DNA of 64,000 nucleotides from Aquimarina intermedia. GTDB taxonomy: Bacteria > Bacteroidota > Bacteroidia > Flavobacteriales > Flavobacteriaceae. Both the position numbers and the translations under genes were made by a program. Shown here one piece after another: positions 1 to 8,011 of this stretch (position 1 is the first letter of the stretch; each line of letters starts with the position of its first letter). The DNA is taken from NCBI RefSeq assembly GCF_008124785.1, contig NZ_VNHU01000005.1:213705-277704 (forward strand). Direction: 5' to 3'. The notes under the pieces are model-generated. The model did no database searches. It was not told the origin of the DNA and saw only the letters and a program-made list of their open reading frames with translations.

Positions 1-260
1 CCGTCTGCAGCATAAATAATTAGGTGCAAGGGATGACCACTATCTGTGATACCCATCTCTTTTATTTCAATTTCCTTGAAATCGTCAGCTAACTTTTGAT
101 AAAATTCAATAACTTCGGGATACGTGGGAGTTTCCATGCCTTCACTTCTTTCAAAAAGCGTTTGATATGATGTGGTTTGACTTTGTGAAGAAAAAGATAT
201 AATATTCGTGAATACTATGAAAACTAGTAAGGAAACTGAATTGAAACGTGTATTGTCCAT
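1..260 (-). CDS. Peptidase M14-type zinc carboxypeptidase (5' part only)
   Basis: The reverse strand is open from an ATG at 260 to the window edge and encodes about 86 residues. An N-terminal hydrophobic stretch ending near FSSQSQ looks like a signal peptide. The following part (ETPTYPEVIEFYQKLADDF, then a KEMGITDSGHPLHLI segment) resembles the start of M14 carboxypeptidases, where a helix precedes a strand containing GxSxxGRPI-like residues. The zinc ligands (HxxE and the later His) would lie outside the window, so activity cannot be judged. The family assignment is inferred from a short segment. Confidence 0.55.
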   Translation of the reverse strand, partial: MDNTRFNSVSLLVFIVFTNIISFSSQSQTTSYQTLFERSEGMETPTYPEVIEFYQKLADDFKEIEIKEMGITDSGHPLHLIIYAAD

Positions 261-355
261 GAATTTCTGAATTATTGGATAAAGATAAAAAGATTTTTGA
301 CCCTTGTTTACGTAAATTTCATCAAGTCTTAAAAGTGCTATAAAACCGGATTTTC

Positions 356-385
356 TTGTCATAAATCAAAATAACGTTACTTTTG
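356..385 (+). promoter_or_regulatory. Bacteroidota sigma-A type promoter of the SulP gene
   Basis: TTG at 356-358, 19 bases, then TACTTTTG at 378-385 matches the flavobacterial consensus (TTG, 17-23 bases, TAnnTTTG). It lies 20 bases upstream of the ATG at 405, giving a very short leader. Confidence 0.6.
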
Positions 386-404
386 CATCTTCAAAAAAAT
401 TACT

Positions 405-2036
405 ATGACTGAGTTTGTTAGAAAAATTGTTCCGAATGCAAAAGATGATGTACTGGCGGGAATTACAGTGTCACTAGCTATGATACCAGAGGTGGTTGCA
501 TTTGCATTTGTAGCTCAGATAGACCCCTTGGTGGCGCTTTCAGGTGCATTTATTATTGGGTTGATAGCAGCTATTTTTGGAGGAAGACCAGGTCTTATTT
601 CAGGGGCTGCAGGTGCAGTTGCTGTGATATTTGTGCATTTGATTTCTGAAGGTCATGCAAGAGGTCTTGCTTTTGAAACACCAATAGAGAACATGGGATA
701 TTACTATCTCCTGGCTACAGTTATTTTAATGGGTATTATACAGATCGGTGCCGGTGTTTTAAAATTGGGTCGTTTTGTACGCTTGATTCCCCACCCGGTT
801 ATGATGGGATTTGTTAACGGATTGGCAATTGTGATTTTTATTGCGCAAGTTAAAATGTTTTCGCATAAACAATTAGAAGTTACTGCTGACGGAGTTAAAA
901 AATATATCAATATTCCTATGGAAGGCAGTGAACTGTATACAACGCTCGCTTTAGTTCTATTAACGATGGGTATTGTATGGCTATTACCAAAACTTACTAC
1001 CAAAATCCCCGCTGCTTTAACGGCGATTCTTGTGACCACCGGAGTGGTGATTTTCGCCAAATTAAATGTTAGTACCGTGGGCTCTTATATTCGTGAAGGA
1101 GGAGGAGATGGTCTTTCTGGTGAATTACCAACGCCAAATCTCGAATTATGGGAGTATCTTCCTTTTACTGCCGATACGTTTTCCTTTATTCTTCCATATG
1201 CATTTTTGGCTGCTTCTGTAGGTCTTATAGAATCTTTGATGACGATGAACTTGGTTGATGAGTTGACGGAGTCTCGAGGAAATGGTAATCGTGAATGTAT
1301 GGCACAAGGATTAGGTAATATGATGAGTGGGTTGTTTGGAGGTACCGGAGGATGTGGAATGATTGGCCAAACCGTAATTAATATCAACGCGGGTGGACGC
1401 GGACGACTATCCGGTATTATGATGGCACTTACATTATTGACTTTTATATTGTTTACGGATCAATATATAGAGCAGGTACCAATTGCCGCATTGGTTGGGG
1501 TCATGTTTATGATGGTTATTGAAACCTTTGCATGGTCCAGTTTTAGAATCCTCAGAAAAATTCCTAAATCAGATGCGGCAGTGCTAATTATTGTTTCTGC
1601 AGTAACGGTGGTATATGATTTAGCAATTGCCGTGTTTGTCGGGGTGATCATATCGGCGCTTGTGTTTGCATGGGAAAATGCAAAACGTATTCGAGCGCGT
1701 AAACATATAAAGGAAGATGGTACTAAGGTTTATGAAATTTGGGGTCCTTTATTCTTTGGTTCTATTCAAGATTTTAATGGGAAATTTGATATAAAGAATG
1801 ACCCGGATATGGTTGAAATTGATTTTATGGAATCTCGCGTAACAGATCACTCAGCGCTTGAAGCCATATTCAATTTGGTAGGGAAGTATGAGGATGCTGG
1901 AAAACAGGTGCGTATAAAACATTTGAGTGAAGAATGTCAGGCATTAATGATCAAAGCTTCTCCTAAATTAGCAGGTGTTATAGAGCCTAATGTCGACGAT
2001 CCTCGTTACCATGTAATGGCCAAAGTAATGAAATAA
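405..2036 (+). CDS. SulP-family inorganic anion transporter with STAS domain
   Basis: This is a 543-residue inner-membrane transporter of the SulP/SLC26 family, which moves sulfate, bicarbonate or other small anions. The start (DDVLAGITVSLAMIPEVVAF) is the family's first-helix signature, followed by GGRPGLISGAAGAVAV. About ten hydrophobic segments extend to residue ~420, and a C-terminal STAS domain covers ~435-543 (IWGPLFFGSIQDF, then DFMESRVTDHSALEAI). Length is usual for bacterial SulP proteins. It has its own promoter and stands alone, so the substrate cannot be fixed from context. Bicarbonate/Na+ (BicA-like) and sulfate transport are both possible. Confidence 0.9.
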   Translation: MTEFVRKIVPNAKDDVLAGITVSLAMIPEVVAFAFVAQIDPLVALSGAFIIGLIAAIFGGRPGLISGAAGAVAVIFVHLISEGHARGLAFETPIENMGYYYLLATVILMGIIQIGAGVLKLGRFVRLIPHPVMMGFVNGLAIVIFIAQVKMFSHKQLEVTADGVKKYINIPMEGSELYTTLALVLLTMGIVWLLPKLTTKIPAALTAILVTTGVVIFAKLNVSTVGSYIREGGGDGLSGELPTPNLELWEYLPFTADTFSFILPYAFLAASVGLIESLMTMNLVDELTESRGNGNRECMAQGLGNMMSGLFGGTGGCGMIGQTVININAGGRGRLSGIMMALTLLTFILFTDQYIEQVPIAALVGVMFMMVIETFAWSSFRILRKIPKSDAAVLIIVSAVTVVYDLAIAVFVGVIISALVFAWENAKRIRARKHIKEDGTKVYEIWGPLFFGSIQDFNGKFDIKNDPDMVEIDFMESRVTDHSALEAIFNLVGKYEDAGKQVRIKHLSEECQALMIKASPKLAGVIEPNVDDPRYHVMAKVMK

Positions 2037-2086
2037 ATAAGATTTTATATCTTTAGCAGGTCTAACAACCTGATCAATTAAATAAA

Positions 2087-2845
2087 ATGGATATTCCTGT
2101 TGAGCCTATAGTTTTTGGTGTTCAATTGAATATCCATTTACTTTTTGAGTATCTGGCGTTCTTTGTTGGTTTTCGTTATTATATTTATTTACGAAAGAGA
2201 TCCAACAACACCATTTCGTCTACTAATCGGCTGTCTATAATTATAGGTGCAGTGTTTGGTGCTTTTTTAGGATCTCGTGTGTTTGGTTATTTAGAACATC
2301 CCATCGCGATTTCCAATCTAACCGAAGTATTGCAATTGCTTAATTCTAAAACTATTATGGGGGGATTGTTTGGAGGTTTGTTAGGAGTTGAGGTGAGTAA
2401 AAAGATAATCGGGGAGCAGCGATCCTCAGGCGATTTATTTGTATATCCTTTACTATTAGCTATCCTTATTGGTAGAATTGGCTGTTTTTTAAACGGAATT
2501 AATGAATTTACCTACGGCGTTGAAACTGATTTTTTTTTGGGAATGGATCTTGGGGATGGGATACATCGCCATCCGTTATCAGTATATGAAATCTTCTTTT
2601 TAATAGCGCTCTGGATCTTTTTAAGGTATAAAGAGACGCAGTTTGAGAGTAATCAAGGGTTGCTTTTTAGAGTTTTTATGATTGGATATTTTTCCTTCCG
2701 TTTTCTGATAGAATTTCTTAAACCAAATGAATTTTTGATATTGGGACTCAGTAGTATCCAGTATTTATGTATTTTGTGTCTGCTTTACTATCGCAAAACG
2801 ATTGCAATACTTTTCTCAAGTACAAACGTACCACAGTTGAGATAG
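2087..2845 (+). CDS. Lgt-like (prolipoprotein diacylglyceryl transferase family) membrane protein
   Basis: A 252-residue polytopic membrane protein. It keeps the core Lgt signature in modified form: GRIGCFLNG near residue 130 where Lgt has GRxxNFxNGE, and RHPLSVYE near 165 where Lgt has RHPxQLYE. In Lgt these residues handle phosphatidylglycerol and transfer its diacylglyceryl group to a lipoprotein Cys. Asn is replaced by Cys in the first motif, which argues for a paralogue rather than the housekeeping enzyme. It lies 45 bases upstream of a Tes-like radical SAM gene. I infer that it binds or modifies a glycerolipid together with that enzyme. Confidence 0.75.
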   Translation: MDIPVEPIVFGVQLNIHLLFEYLAFFVGFRYYIYLRKRSNNTISSTNRLSIIIGAVFGAFLGSRVFGYLEHPIAISNLTEVLQLLNSKTIMGGLFGGLLGVEVSKKIIGEQRSSGDLFVYPLLLAILIGRIGCFLNGINEFTYGVETDFFLGMDLGDGIHRHPLSVYEIFFLIALWIFLRYKETQFESNQGLLFRVFMIGYFSFRFLIEFLKPNEFLILGLSSIQYLCILCLLYYRKTIAILFSSTNVPQLR

Positions 2846-2890
2846 GTGTTGTTAGACTCGAACAAAAAGCAAAAAAACTAAGCTCATACC

Positions 2891-4285
2891 ATGCCTACAA
2901 GATCCTATACGTATTATGATTTTACTTTAAGTTTATGTCCGACGTGTCTCAAAAGAATTGATGCTAAAATAGTATTTGAAGATGAAAAAGTATATATGCT
3001 GAAACGCTGCCCGGTGCATGGGCGATCCAAAGTGTTAATAGCCGATGATATCGCATACTATAAAAACCTACGAAATTATAATAAACCTTCAGAATTTCCA
3101 TATAAATTTAATACAACCACTGATTATGGATGCCCCTACGATTGTGGGTTATGTCCGGATCATGAGCAGCATTCCTGTTTGTCGATAGTTGAAGTTACAG
3201 ATCGTTGTAACCTGAGCTGTCCAACGTGTTATGCGGGGTCGTCCCCAACGTATGGCAGACATCGTACGCTCGATGAAATAAAAAAGATGCTCGATACGAT
3301 CGTAGCTAATGAAAACGAGCCTGATGTCGTTCAAATAAGTGGAGGTGAACCTACGGTGCATCCTCAGTTTTTTGAAATTTTGGATTACGCAAAACAATTG
3401 CCCATACGGCATTTGATGTTAAATACTAACGGAATTAGAATAGCAAAGAATAAAAAATTTGTAGAGCGTTTAGCTGGCTATATGCCTGACTTTGAAATCT
3501 ATTTACAATTCGACTCGTTACAACCTGAAGTGCTGAAAAAGATGCGAGGTGAAGATCTTACTCAGGTACGCAAACGTGCTCTTGACAATTTAAATGAATT
3601 TAACTTGTCTACTACGCTGGTAGTAACTTTAGAAAAGCATTTAAATGATCATGAAATAGGAGAAATTTTAGCGTACGCAGTACAACAAAAATGTGTACGG
3701 GGTGTCACTTTTCAGCCAACACAAATCGCGGGTCGTTTAGAGGACTTTGATGCTCAAAAAAACCGTATTACGTTGACCGAAGTACGCAGAAAAATACTAG
3801 AGCAATTTCCTGTTTTTGAGTCAGATGATCTGATTCCCGTGCCATGTAATCCTGATGCCTTGGTTATGGGATATGCGCTCAAAAATGATGAGGGGGTTCT
3901 TCCCTTAACACGATACATCAATCCGGCAGATCTATTGGATAATGGTAAAAACACCATCGTGTACGAGCAGGATCAAGAACTACACGGCAAAATGCTTGAA
4001 CTGTTTAGTACTGGAAATTCTGTTGCAACAGCTAACGAAAATTTAAAATCTATCATGTGTTGTTTGCCTGAAATCGAAGCACCAGATTTGGGATATGATA
4101 ATCTTTTTCGCATCATAATTATGCAATTTATTGATGCATACAACTTTGATGTGCGATCCATTAAAAAGTCCTGTGTTCATATAGTGGATAAAGATTATAA
4201 AATTATTCCTTTTGAAACCATGAACCTCTTTTATCGCGATGATAAACGAGACTATTTAGAGAAACTTAGAAATAACGAAATATGA
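2891..4285 (+). CDS. Radical SAM enzyme of the Tes / MJ0619 type
   Basis: A 464-residue radical SAM protein. The N-terminal Cys-rich module has C16xxC19, C40PVH43 and C81PYDCGLCPDH91. The radical SAM motif C106xxxC110xxC113 sits in TDRCNLSCPTC, followed by SGGEPTVHP. The C-terminal module has KKSCVHIVDKDYKIIPFE and NLFYR. This combination of extra cluster or zinc ligands and the C-terminal PF..N segment marks the family holding archaeal tetraether synthase (Tes) and the pterin methyltransferase MJ0619. Known members join lipid chains or methylate. Next to an Lgt-like protein, a membrane-lipid substrate is inferred, not shown. Confidence 0.85.
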   Translation: MPTRSYTYYDFTLSLCPTCLKRIDAKIVFEDEKVYMLKRCPVHGRSKVLIADDIAYYKNLRNYNKPSEFPYKFNTTTDYGCPYDCGLCPDHEQHSCLSIVEVTDRCNLSCPTCYAGSSPTYGRHRTLDEIKKMLDTIVANENEPDVVQISGGEPTVHPQFFEILDYAKQLPIRHLMLNTNGIRIAKNKKFVERLAGYMPDFEIYLQFDSLQPEVLKKMRGEDLTQVRKRALDNLNEFNLSTTLVVTLEKHLNDHEIGEILAYAVQQKCVRGVTFQPTQIAGRLEDFDAQKNRITLTEVRRKILEQFPVFESDDLIPVPCNPDALVMGYALKNDEGVLPLTRYINPADLLDNGKNTIVYEQDQELHGKMLELFSTGNSVATANENLKSIMCCLPEIEAPDLGYDNLFRIIIMQFIDAYNFDVRSIKKSCVHIVDKDYKIIPFETMNLFYRDDKRDYLEKLRNNEI

Positions 4286-4500
4286 TAGCTACTTTAATAA
4301 TGCTGGAAGGAGGTAATTACGACGGTATCATTTATTTTATTCTGGGAATCATGTTTGGGCCACCACTGGTTTTAGGATTCATAGGTTTAGTGCTTTGGAA
4401 GACATTACAAAAAAAAGCAGCAAAAGTGTTCTTTATCCTGGCCGGTGTATATCTTATAGTTGGACTGGGAATTTGCGGTGCCCTGATAATAGGGAGTTAG
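4282..4500 (+). CDS. Small two-helix membrane protein, coupled to the radical SAM gene
   Basis: 72 residues with two hydrophobic segments (roughly 14-38 and 47-70) separated by a short basic loop (KTLQKKAAK). The ATG overlaps the stop of the radical SAM gene (ATGA), implying translational coupling and a shared function. No family recognised. It may anchor the radical SAM enzyme at the membrane, but that is inference. Its 3' end overlaps the convergent methyltransferase gene by four bases. Confidence 0.65.
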   Translation: MIATLIMLEGGNYDGIIYFILGIMFGPPLVLGFIGLVLWKTLQKKAAKVFFILAGVYLIVGLGICGALIIGS

Positions 4501-5318
4501 TTTTTCTTTAAAATATATAAACTTTCGTTCAATACTTCGGTTTTTTTAGGCAGCTTATAGTTTACTGCATAGACACGGGCAGTTTCAAATTCATCAGTAT
4601 TTTTTAATAGCGTATATTCTTTTAAGTTTTGATAGAATGAAACAGGAAGTGTTTGATGCGCAAATGTATCGTTGGTGTCATTATTCTTATCAAAATAAGC
4701 CAATAACTTTTGATAAACATCCGTTGTCTGGACTTGAGGATCGTAGGACACACTACCTAAGAGATCTCCACTTTTTTGAATCGCTCCGAATAGTTGAAAT
4801 AACTCGTTGGTTGTTTTTGAATTTAGAAAAAACAGTACCCCTTCCAAAAGAATAAACGTAGGGGCATCAGTTAATGATTTTGTTAGTTCATGTACTATTT
4901 TATTTACCGCAATCGTATTAAAATCCATCGATAAATAGTTGATTTTACGTTTTGGTAGCGTGCCATCTTTCATCCATGCAGCAATTTTTTCTTTTTTATA
5001 ATTTACGATATCTTCCTTATCGATTTCAACCGTTTGTACAGTTTCAGGAAGTACAAATTGATACATACTAAAACCTGCACCAAAATTTAATAAAGTTGCA
5101 TTTGGATAGCGCTCAAAGAATGCGGTCATCTCTTCCAGAAAGAAGCGGTTTCTTAGACTATGCAGTAGAGGCTCATGTTCAGAAATAAAATCTAAAATTT
5201 CAGGAAGAAGACTGTCGGTTTTAGAGTTGTTCCAAAGATGTGCGTATGGATCTTTACTTACCTCGGGATGCATGGATCGATACGTGGATATTATAAAGGC
5301 AGTTTCGTGGATTTGCAT
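4497..5318 (-). CDS. Class I SAM-dependent methyltransferase, leucine carboxyl methyltransferase (LCM) family
   Basis: 273 residues. The N-terminal segment (YRSMHPEVSKDPYAHLW) and the SAM-binding stretch NATLLNFGAGFSMYQF followed by VEIDKEDIV are typical of the COG3315/LCM-like group of O-methyltransferases. The family usually has a YDTRAxR-type segment and GAGxDTR at the SAM site; here the glycine motif is FGAGFSMY, a divergent version. The substrate is unknown. It converges on the preceding operon and is followed 69 bases upstream by a VOC gene in the same direction, so a short operon with the genes up to ddl is possible. Confidence 0.75.
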   Translation of the reverse strand: MQIHETAFIISTYRSMHPEVSKDPYAHLWNNSKTDSLLPEILDFISEHEPLLHSLRNRFFLEEMTAFFERYPNATLLNFGAGFSMYQFVLPETVQTVEIDKEDIVNYKKEKIAAWMKDGTLPKRKINYLSMDFNTIAVNKIVHELTKSLTDAPTFILLEGVLFFLNSKTTNELFQLFGAIQKSGDLLGSVSYDPQVQTTDVYQKLLAYFDKNNDTNDTFAHQTLPVSFYQNLKEYTLLKNTDEFETARVYAVNYKLPKKTEVLNESLYILKKN

Positions 5319-5387
5319 GGATTACAAATAGTTTGTTCAATTCAATAAATATATTAAATATCCAATTTAGTTCTTCAAAATCAACAG

Positions 5388-5786
5388 CTAATTTGTAAAG
5401 TTTCTCTCTATCAAATCCCAGGTATTTCCATATAAGTCCTCAAAAACAACTACAGTTCCATACGGTTCTTCTCGTGGTTCTTCTTTAAAAACTACTCCCT
5501 TGCCTTTCATACTGTTGTAGTCTCTCCAAAAATCATCAGTATGGAGAAATAAAAACACACGTCCGCCGGTTTGATTACCGATAGCTAATTTTTGAGCTTC
5601 ATTAGTGGCTTTGCCCAAAATAAGTCTGGTTTCTGACTCTTGACTGGGAGCAAGTACTACCCAGCGCTTGGTATCATCGATTTTAAAATCTTCAATTATA
5701 ATAAAACCTAAGCCTTTTGTGTAATACGAAATAGCTTCGTCGTAGTCTTTTACAACGATCTTAATACCTCCCAGATATTTTTTCAT
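5388..5786 (-). CDS. VOC (glyoxalase/bleomycin-resistance) family protein
   Basis: 132 residues with the repeated beta-alpha-beta-beta-beta pattern of the vicinal oxygen chelate fold. The first half begins LGGIKIVVKDYDEAISYYTK and the second half ends with VVFEDLYGNTWDLIER, the usual metal-site strand with a Glu near the C-terminus. Such small VOC proteins bind a metal and act as isomerases, dioxygenases or resistance proteins; the substrate cannot be read from the sequence. It lies three bases downstream of coaD and is probably cotranscribed with it. Confidence 0.85.
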   Translation of the reverse strand: MKKYLGGIKIVVKDYDEAISYYTKGLGFIIIEDFKIDDTKRWVVLAPSQESETRLILGKATNEAQKLAIGNQTGGRVFLFLHTDDFWRDYNSMKGKGVVFKEEPREEPYGTVVVFEDLYGNTWDLIERNFTN

Positions 5787-5789
5787 GGT

Positions 5790-6248
5790 TTACTTGTTTA
5801 CGCGAACTGTGTCGGGGACGAGTCCCGTATAGTCGCCACCGTGACGTATAACATCTCGCACAATAGATGAGGAGATATAACTTTTTCCCGAAGAGGTTAA
5901 TAAAAATACAGTTTCAATTTCAGACATTTTGCGATTGGTGTGGGCAATTGCTTTTTCAAACTCAAAATCACCGGGGTTACGGAGTCCTCTCAAAATAAAT
6001 TGTGCATTTTGAGTCCGACAAAAATCAACAGTCAGCCCTTTATAGGTCATTACTTTGATTCGGGGCTCATTTTTGAAAGCTTCTTTCATGAACCGGGTTC
6101 TCTCCTCAAGGGAGAACATATATTTTTTATCAGCATTGATACCGATTGCCAAAATAATTTCGTCAAAGAGTGTAAGTCCCCGCTCGATGATGTCATAATG
6201 TCCTAAGGTGATCGGGTCAAACGACCCTGGAAAAACTGCTCTTCTCAT
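5790..6248 (-). CDS. coaD: Phosphopantetheine adenylyltransferase
   Basis: CoaD converts 4'-phosphopantetheine and ATP to dephospho-CoA, the fourth step of coenzyme A synthesis. The start MRRAVFPGSFDPITLGHYDI is the canonical N-terminus with the (T/H)xGH nucleotidyltransferase motif, and ISSSIVR near the end is the second ATP motif. I chose the ATG at 6248 over one five codons upstream because homologues begin at this methionine. It sits 19 bases downstream of ddl, an arrangement common in Flavobacteriia. Confidence 0.95.
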   Translation of the reverse strand: MRRAVFPGSFDPITLGHYDIIERGLTLFDEIILAIGINADKKYMFSLEERTRFMKEAFKNEPRIKVMTYKGLTVDFCRTQNAQFILRGLRNPGDFEFEKAIAHTNRKMSEIETVFLLTSSGKSYISSSIVRDVIRHGGDYTGLVPDTVRVNK

Positions 6249-6267
6249 GATGTTTTTAATCAAATTG

Positions 6268-7260
6268 TTATTCGCTCCATGCGGGTTTGTTTATACACGC
6301 TTCAATAACATTAGTAAATAATTCTTGAAGTGAGATGCCGGCTTTTAAGGCTTGTTGCGGTAAAATGCTAGCTTCACTAAGTCCCGGATTCGTATTTAAT
6401 TCTAAAAAATGAGGTTCTCCATTATGAAAAATGTATTCACTACGAGAAAAACCTTTCATTTTAAGCGTTTGATATACTTTTAACGCCAGTTCTTTTACTT
6501 TCTCTGTATCTTCCTCAGACAATCTTGCGGGGGTGATTTCTTCTGACTGACCTAAATATTTGGCTTCGTAATCAAAAAACTCATTATGACTTACAATTTC
6601 TGTTATAGGTAGTACGATATCTTCTCCATTAAAATTAATAACCCCAACGGAGACTTCGGTGCCACTTAAAAAAGACTCTATGATAATTTCATCATCTTCT
6701 TTGTAGGCATGTTCGATTGCCGGCAATAACTCCTGAAGTATTTTAACTTTTGATATACCGTAGCTGCTTCCTGCTTTATTCGCTTTTACGAAACAAGGCA
6801 AACCGACTGTGTTTATGATGGCTTCAGGGTCTATGGGATCCCCTTGATTAAGGAAATAATTACTGGCCGTCGGGATACCATACGGTTTAAGTGTACTGAT
6901 GCAATCTCGCTTGTTAAAAGATAACGCTGCTTGATAATAGTCGCAAGAGGTCTGGGGTATCCTAATTAATCTGAAATAGGCTTGAAGCAAACCATCTTCT
7001 CCAGGGGTACCATGGACTGTATTAAATGCAGCGTCAAAGGTGATCTTCTCACCATCGATAAGTACAGAAAAATCATTTCTGTCAATAGTATGAGTTGCAT
7101 CGCTATCATCCACATAAAACCATCGCTCTTTTGTAATATGCACTCTGTAAGGTGTATATTTATCTCGATCAATGTGTTTATAAACAACGTTTCCGCTGTT
7201 AATGGATATATCGAATTCACTCGAATATCCACCCATGAGAATGGCAATGTTCTTTTTCAT
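6268..7260 (-). CDS. ddl: D-alanine--D-alanine ligase
   Basis: A 330-residue ATP-grasp enzyme that joins two D-alanines for the peptidoglycan stem peptide. MKKNIAILMGGYSSEFDIS is the N-terminal substrate loop, HGTPGEDGLLQAYFRL the conserved early motif, and HFLELNTNPGLSEASILPQQ the metal- and substrate-binding end. The start at 7260 is chosen over an upstream ATG because it fits the family N-terminus. The gene is transcribed divergently from the PASTA-domain gene, with less than 100 bases between them. Confidence 0.95.
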   Translation of the reverse strand: MKKNIAILMGGYSSEFDISINSGNVVYKHIDRDKYTPYRVHITKERWFYVDDSDATHTIDRNDFSVLIDGEKITFDAAFNTVHGTPGEDGLLQAYFRLIRIPQTSCDYYQAALSFNKRDCISTLKPYGIPTASNYFLNQGDPIDPEAIINTVGLPCFVKANKAGSSYGISKVKILQELLPAIEHAYKEDDEIIIESFLSGTEVSVGVINFNGEDIVLPITEIVSHNEFFDYEAKYLGQSEEITPARLSEEDTEKVKELALKVYQTLKMKGFSRSEYIFHNGEPHFLELNTNPGLSEASILPQQALKAGISLQELFTNVIEACINKPAWSE

Positions 7261-7326
7261 TAAGGCTATGTTTGATAACAAAAATATCATTTATCTAATA
7301 ACAAAGCGTAAAACTTTCCGTTTTTA

Positions 7327-7334
7327 TATCTTTG
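7327..7334 (+). promoter_or_regulatory. Promoter -7 element of the PASTA/RluD genes
   Basis: TATCTTTG matches TAnnTTTG exactly and lies 20 bases before the ATG at 7355. No clear TTG element is seen at the expected upstream distance. The position supports the start at 7355 rather than the in-frame upstream ATG at 7202, which lies before the promoter and inside ddl. Confidence 0.5.
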
Positions 7335-7354
7335 CGCAAACTATCGATCTGTAT

Positions 7355-7936
7355 ATGAATTTCTTTAAATTTATTTTTAGCAAACTTTTTCTGATTCAGT
7401 TAATACTTGCTGTAGCCTTATTTGTGATTTTGTGTTTTGTCACCTTACAATGGTTGGACAGTACTACCAATCACGATCAACGTATTGTCGTGCCAAGTTT
7501 AAGTAAAAAAACATTGGACGAGGTAAAACAGATTTTAGAAGAAAAGGAATTGCGTTATGAAGTGCAGGATTCTGCCAATTTTGACCCTGCGTACCCAAGA
7601 TATTCGGTTATAGAGCAAAACCCTGCAGCCGGTAATAGCGTTAAAGAAAATCGTAAAATTTATGTCACGTTGAACCCCTCGGGATACCGCAAAATTGAAA
7701 TTCCGCAAGATGTTATACAAAAAACAAGACGACAGGTAGAACCAAAACTTTTGGCACTAGGATTTAAAATAGGATCCATTACCTATAAACCAAATATTGC
7801 AGAAGATATGGTGTTAGAGCTGCGTCATAAAGGTAAGCGTGTACAACCGGGGACAAAATTAATGAAAACTTCTACGATAGATTTGGTTTTGGGAGATGGT
7901 AAAGGAGCAACAATTAATTTATCTGACGATAATTAG
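7355..7936 (+). CDS. PASTA-domain membrane protein
   Basis: 193 residues: a short cytoplasmic start, one membrane helix (about 9-32, LIQLILAVALFVILCFVTL) and two extracytoplasmic PASTA repeats. The first covers ~45-110 (IVVPSLSKKTLDEVKQILEE, then SVIEQNPAAGNSVKENRKI) and the second ~115-185. PASTA domains bind peptidoglycan or muropeptides. No kinase or transpeptidase domain is attached. Together with divergent ddl this points to a cell-wall role. The gene following it is an RluD-type synthase, as in many flavobacteria. Confidence 0.85.
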   Translation: MNFFKFIFSKLFLIQLILAVALFVILCFVTLQWLDSTTNHDQRIVVPSLSKKTLDEVKQILEEKELRYEVQDSANFDPAYPRYSVIEQNPAAGNSVKENRKIYVTLNPSGYRKIEIPQDVIQKTRRQVEPKLLALGFKIGSITYKPNIAEDMVLELRHKGKRVQPGTKLMKTSTIDLVLGDGKGATINLSDDN

Positions 7937-8011
7937 GATTGCTCTGATTGATAAGAGAATTTGCTCTTAAGCTCGCTGCTATACACATATGTTAATTTAA
8001 TACTACTCACG

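Noticed and set aside
5940..6206. Plus-strand frame across coaD
   Set aside because: A shadow of coaD on the opposite strand; composition and position show no independent gene.
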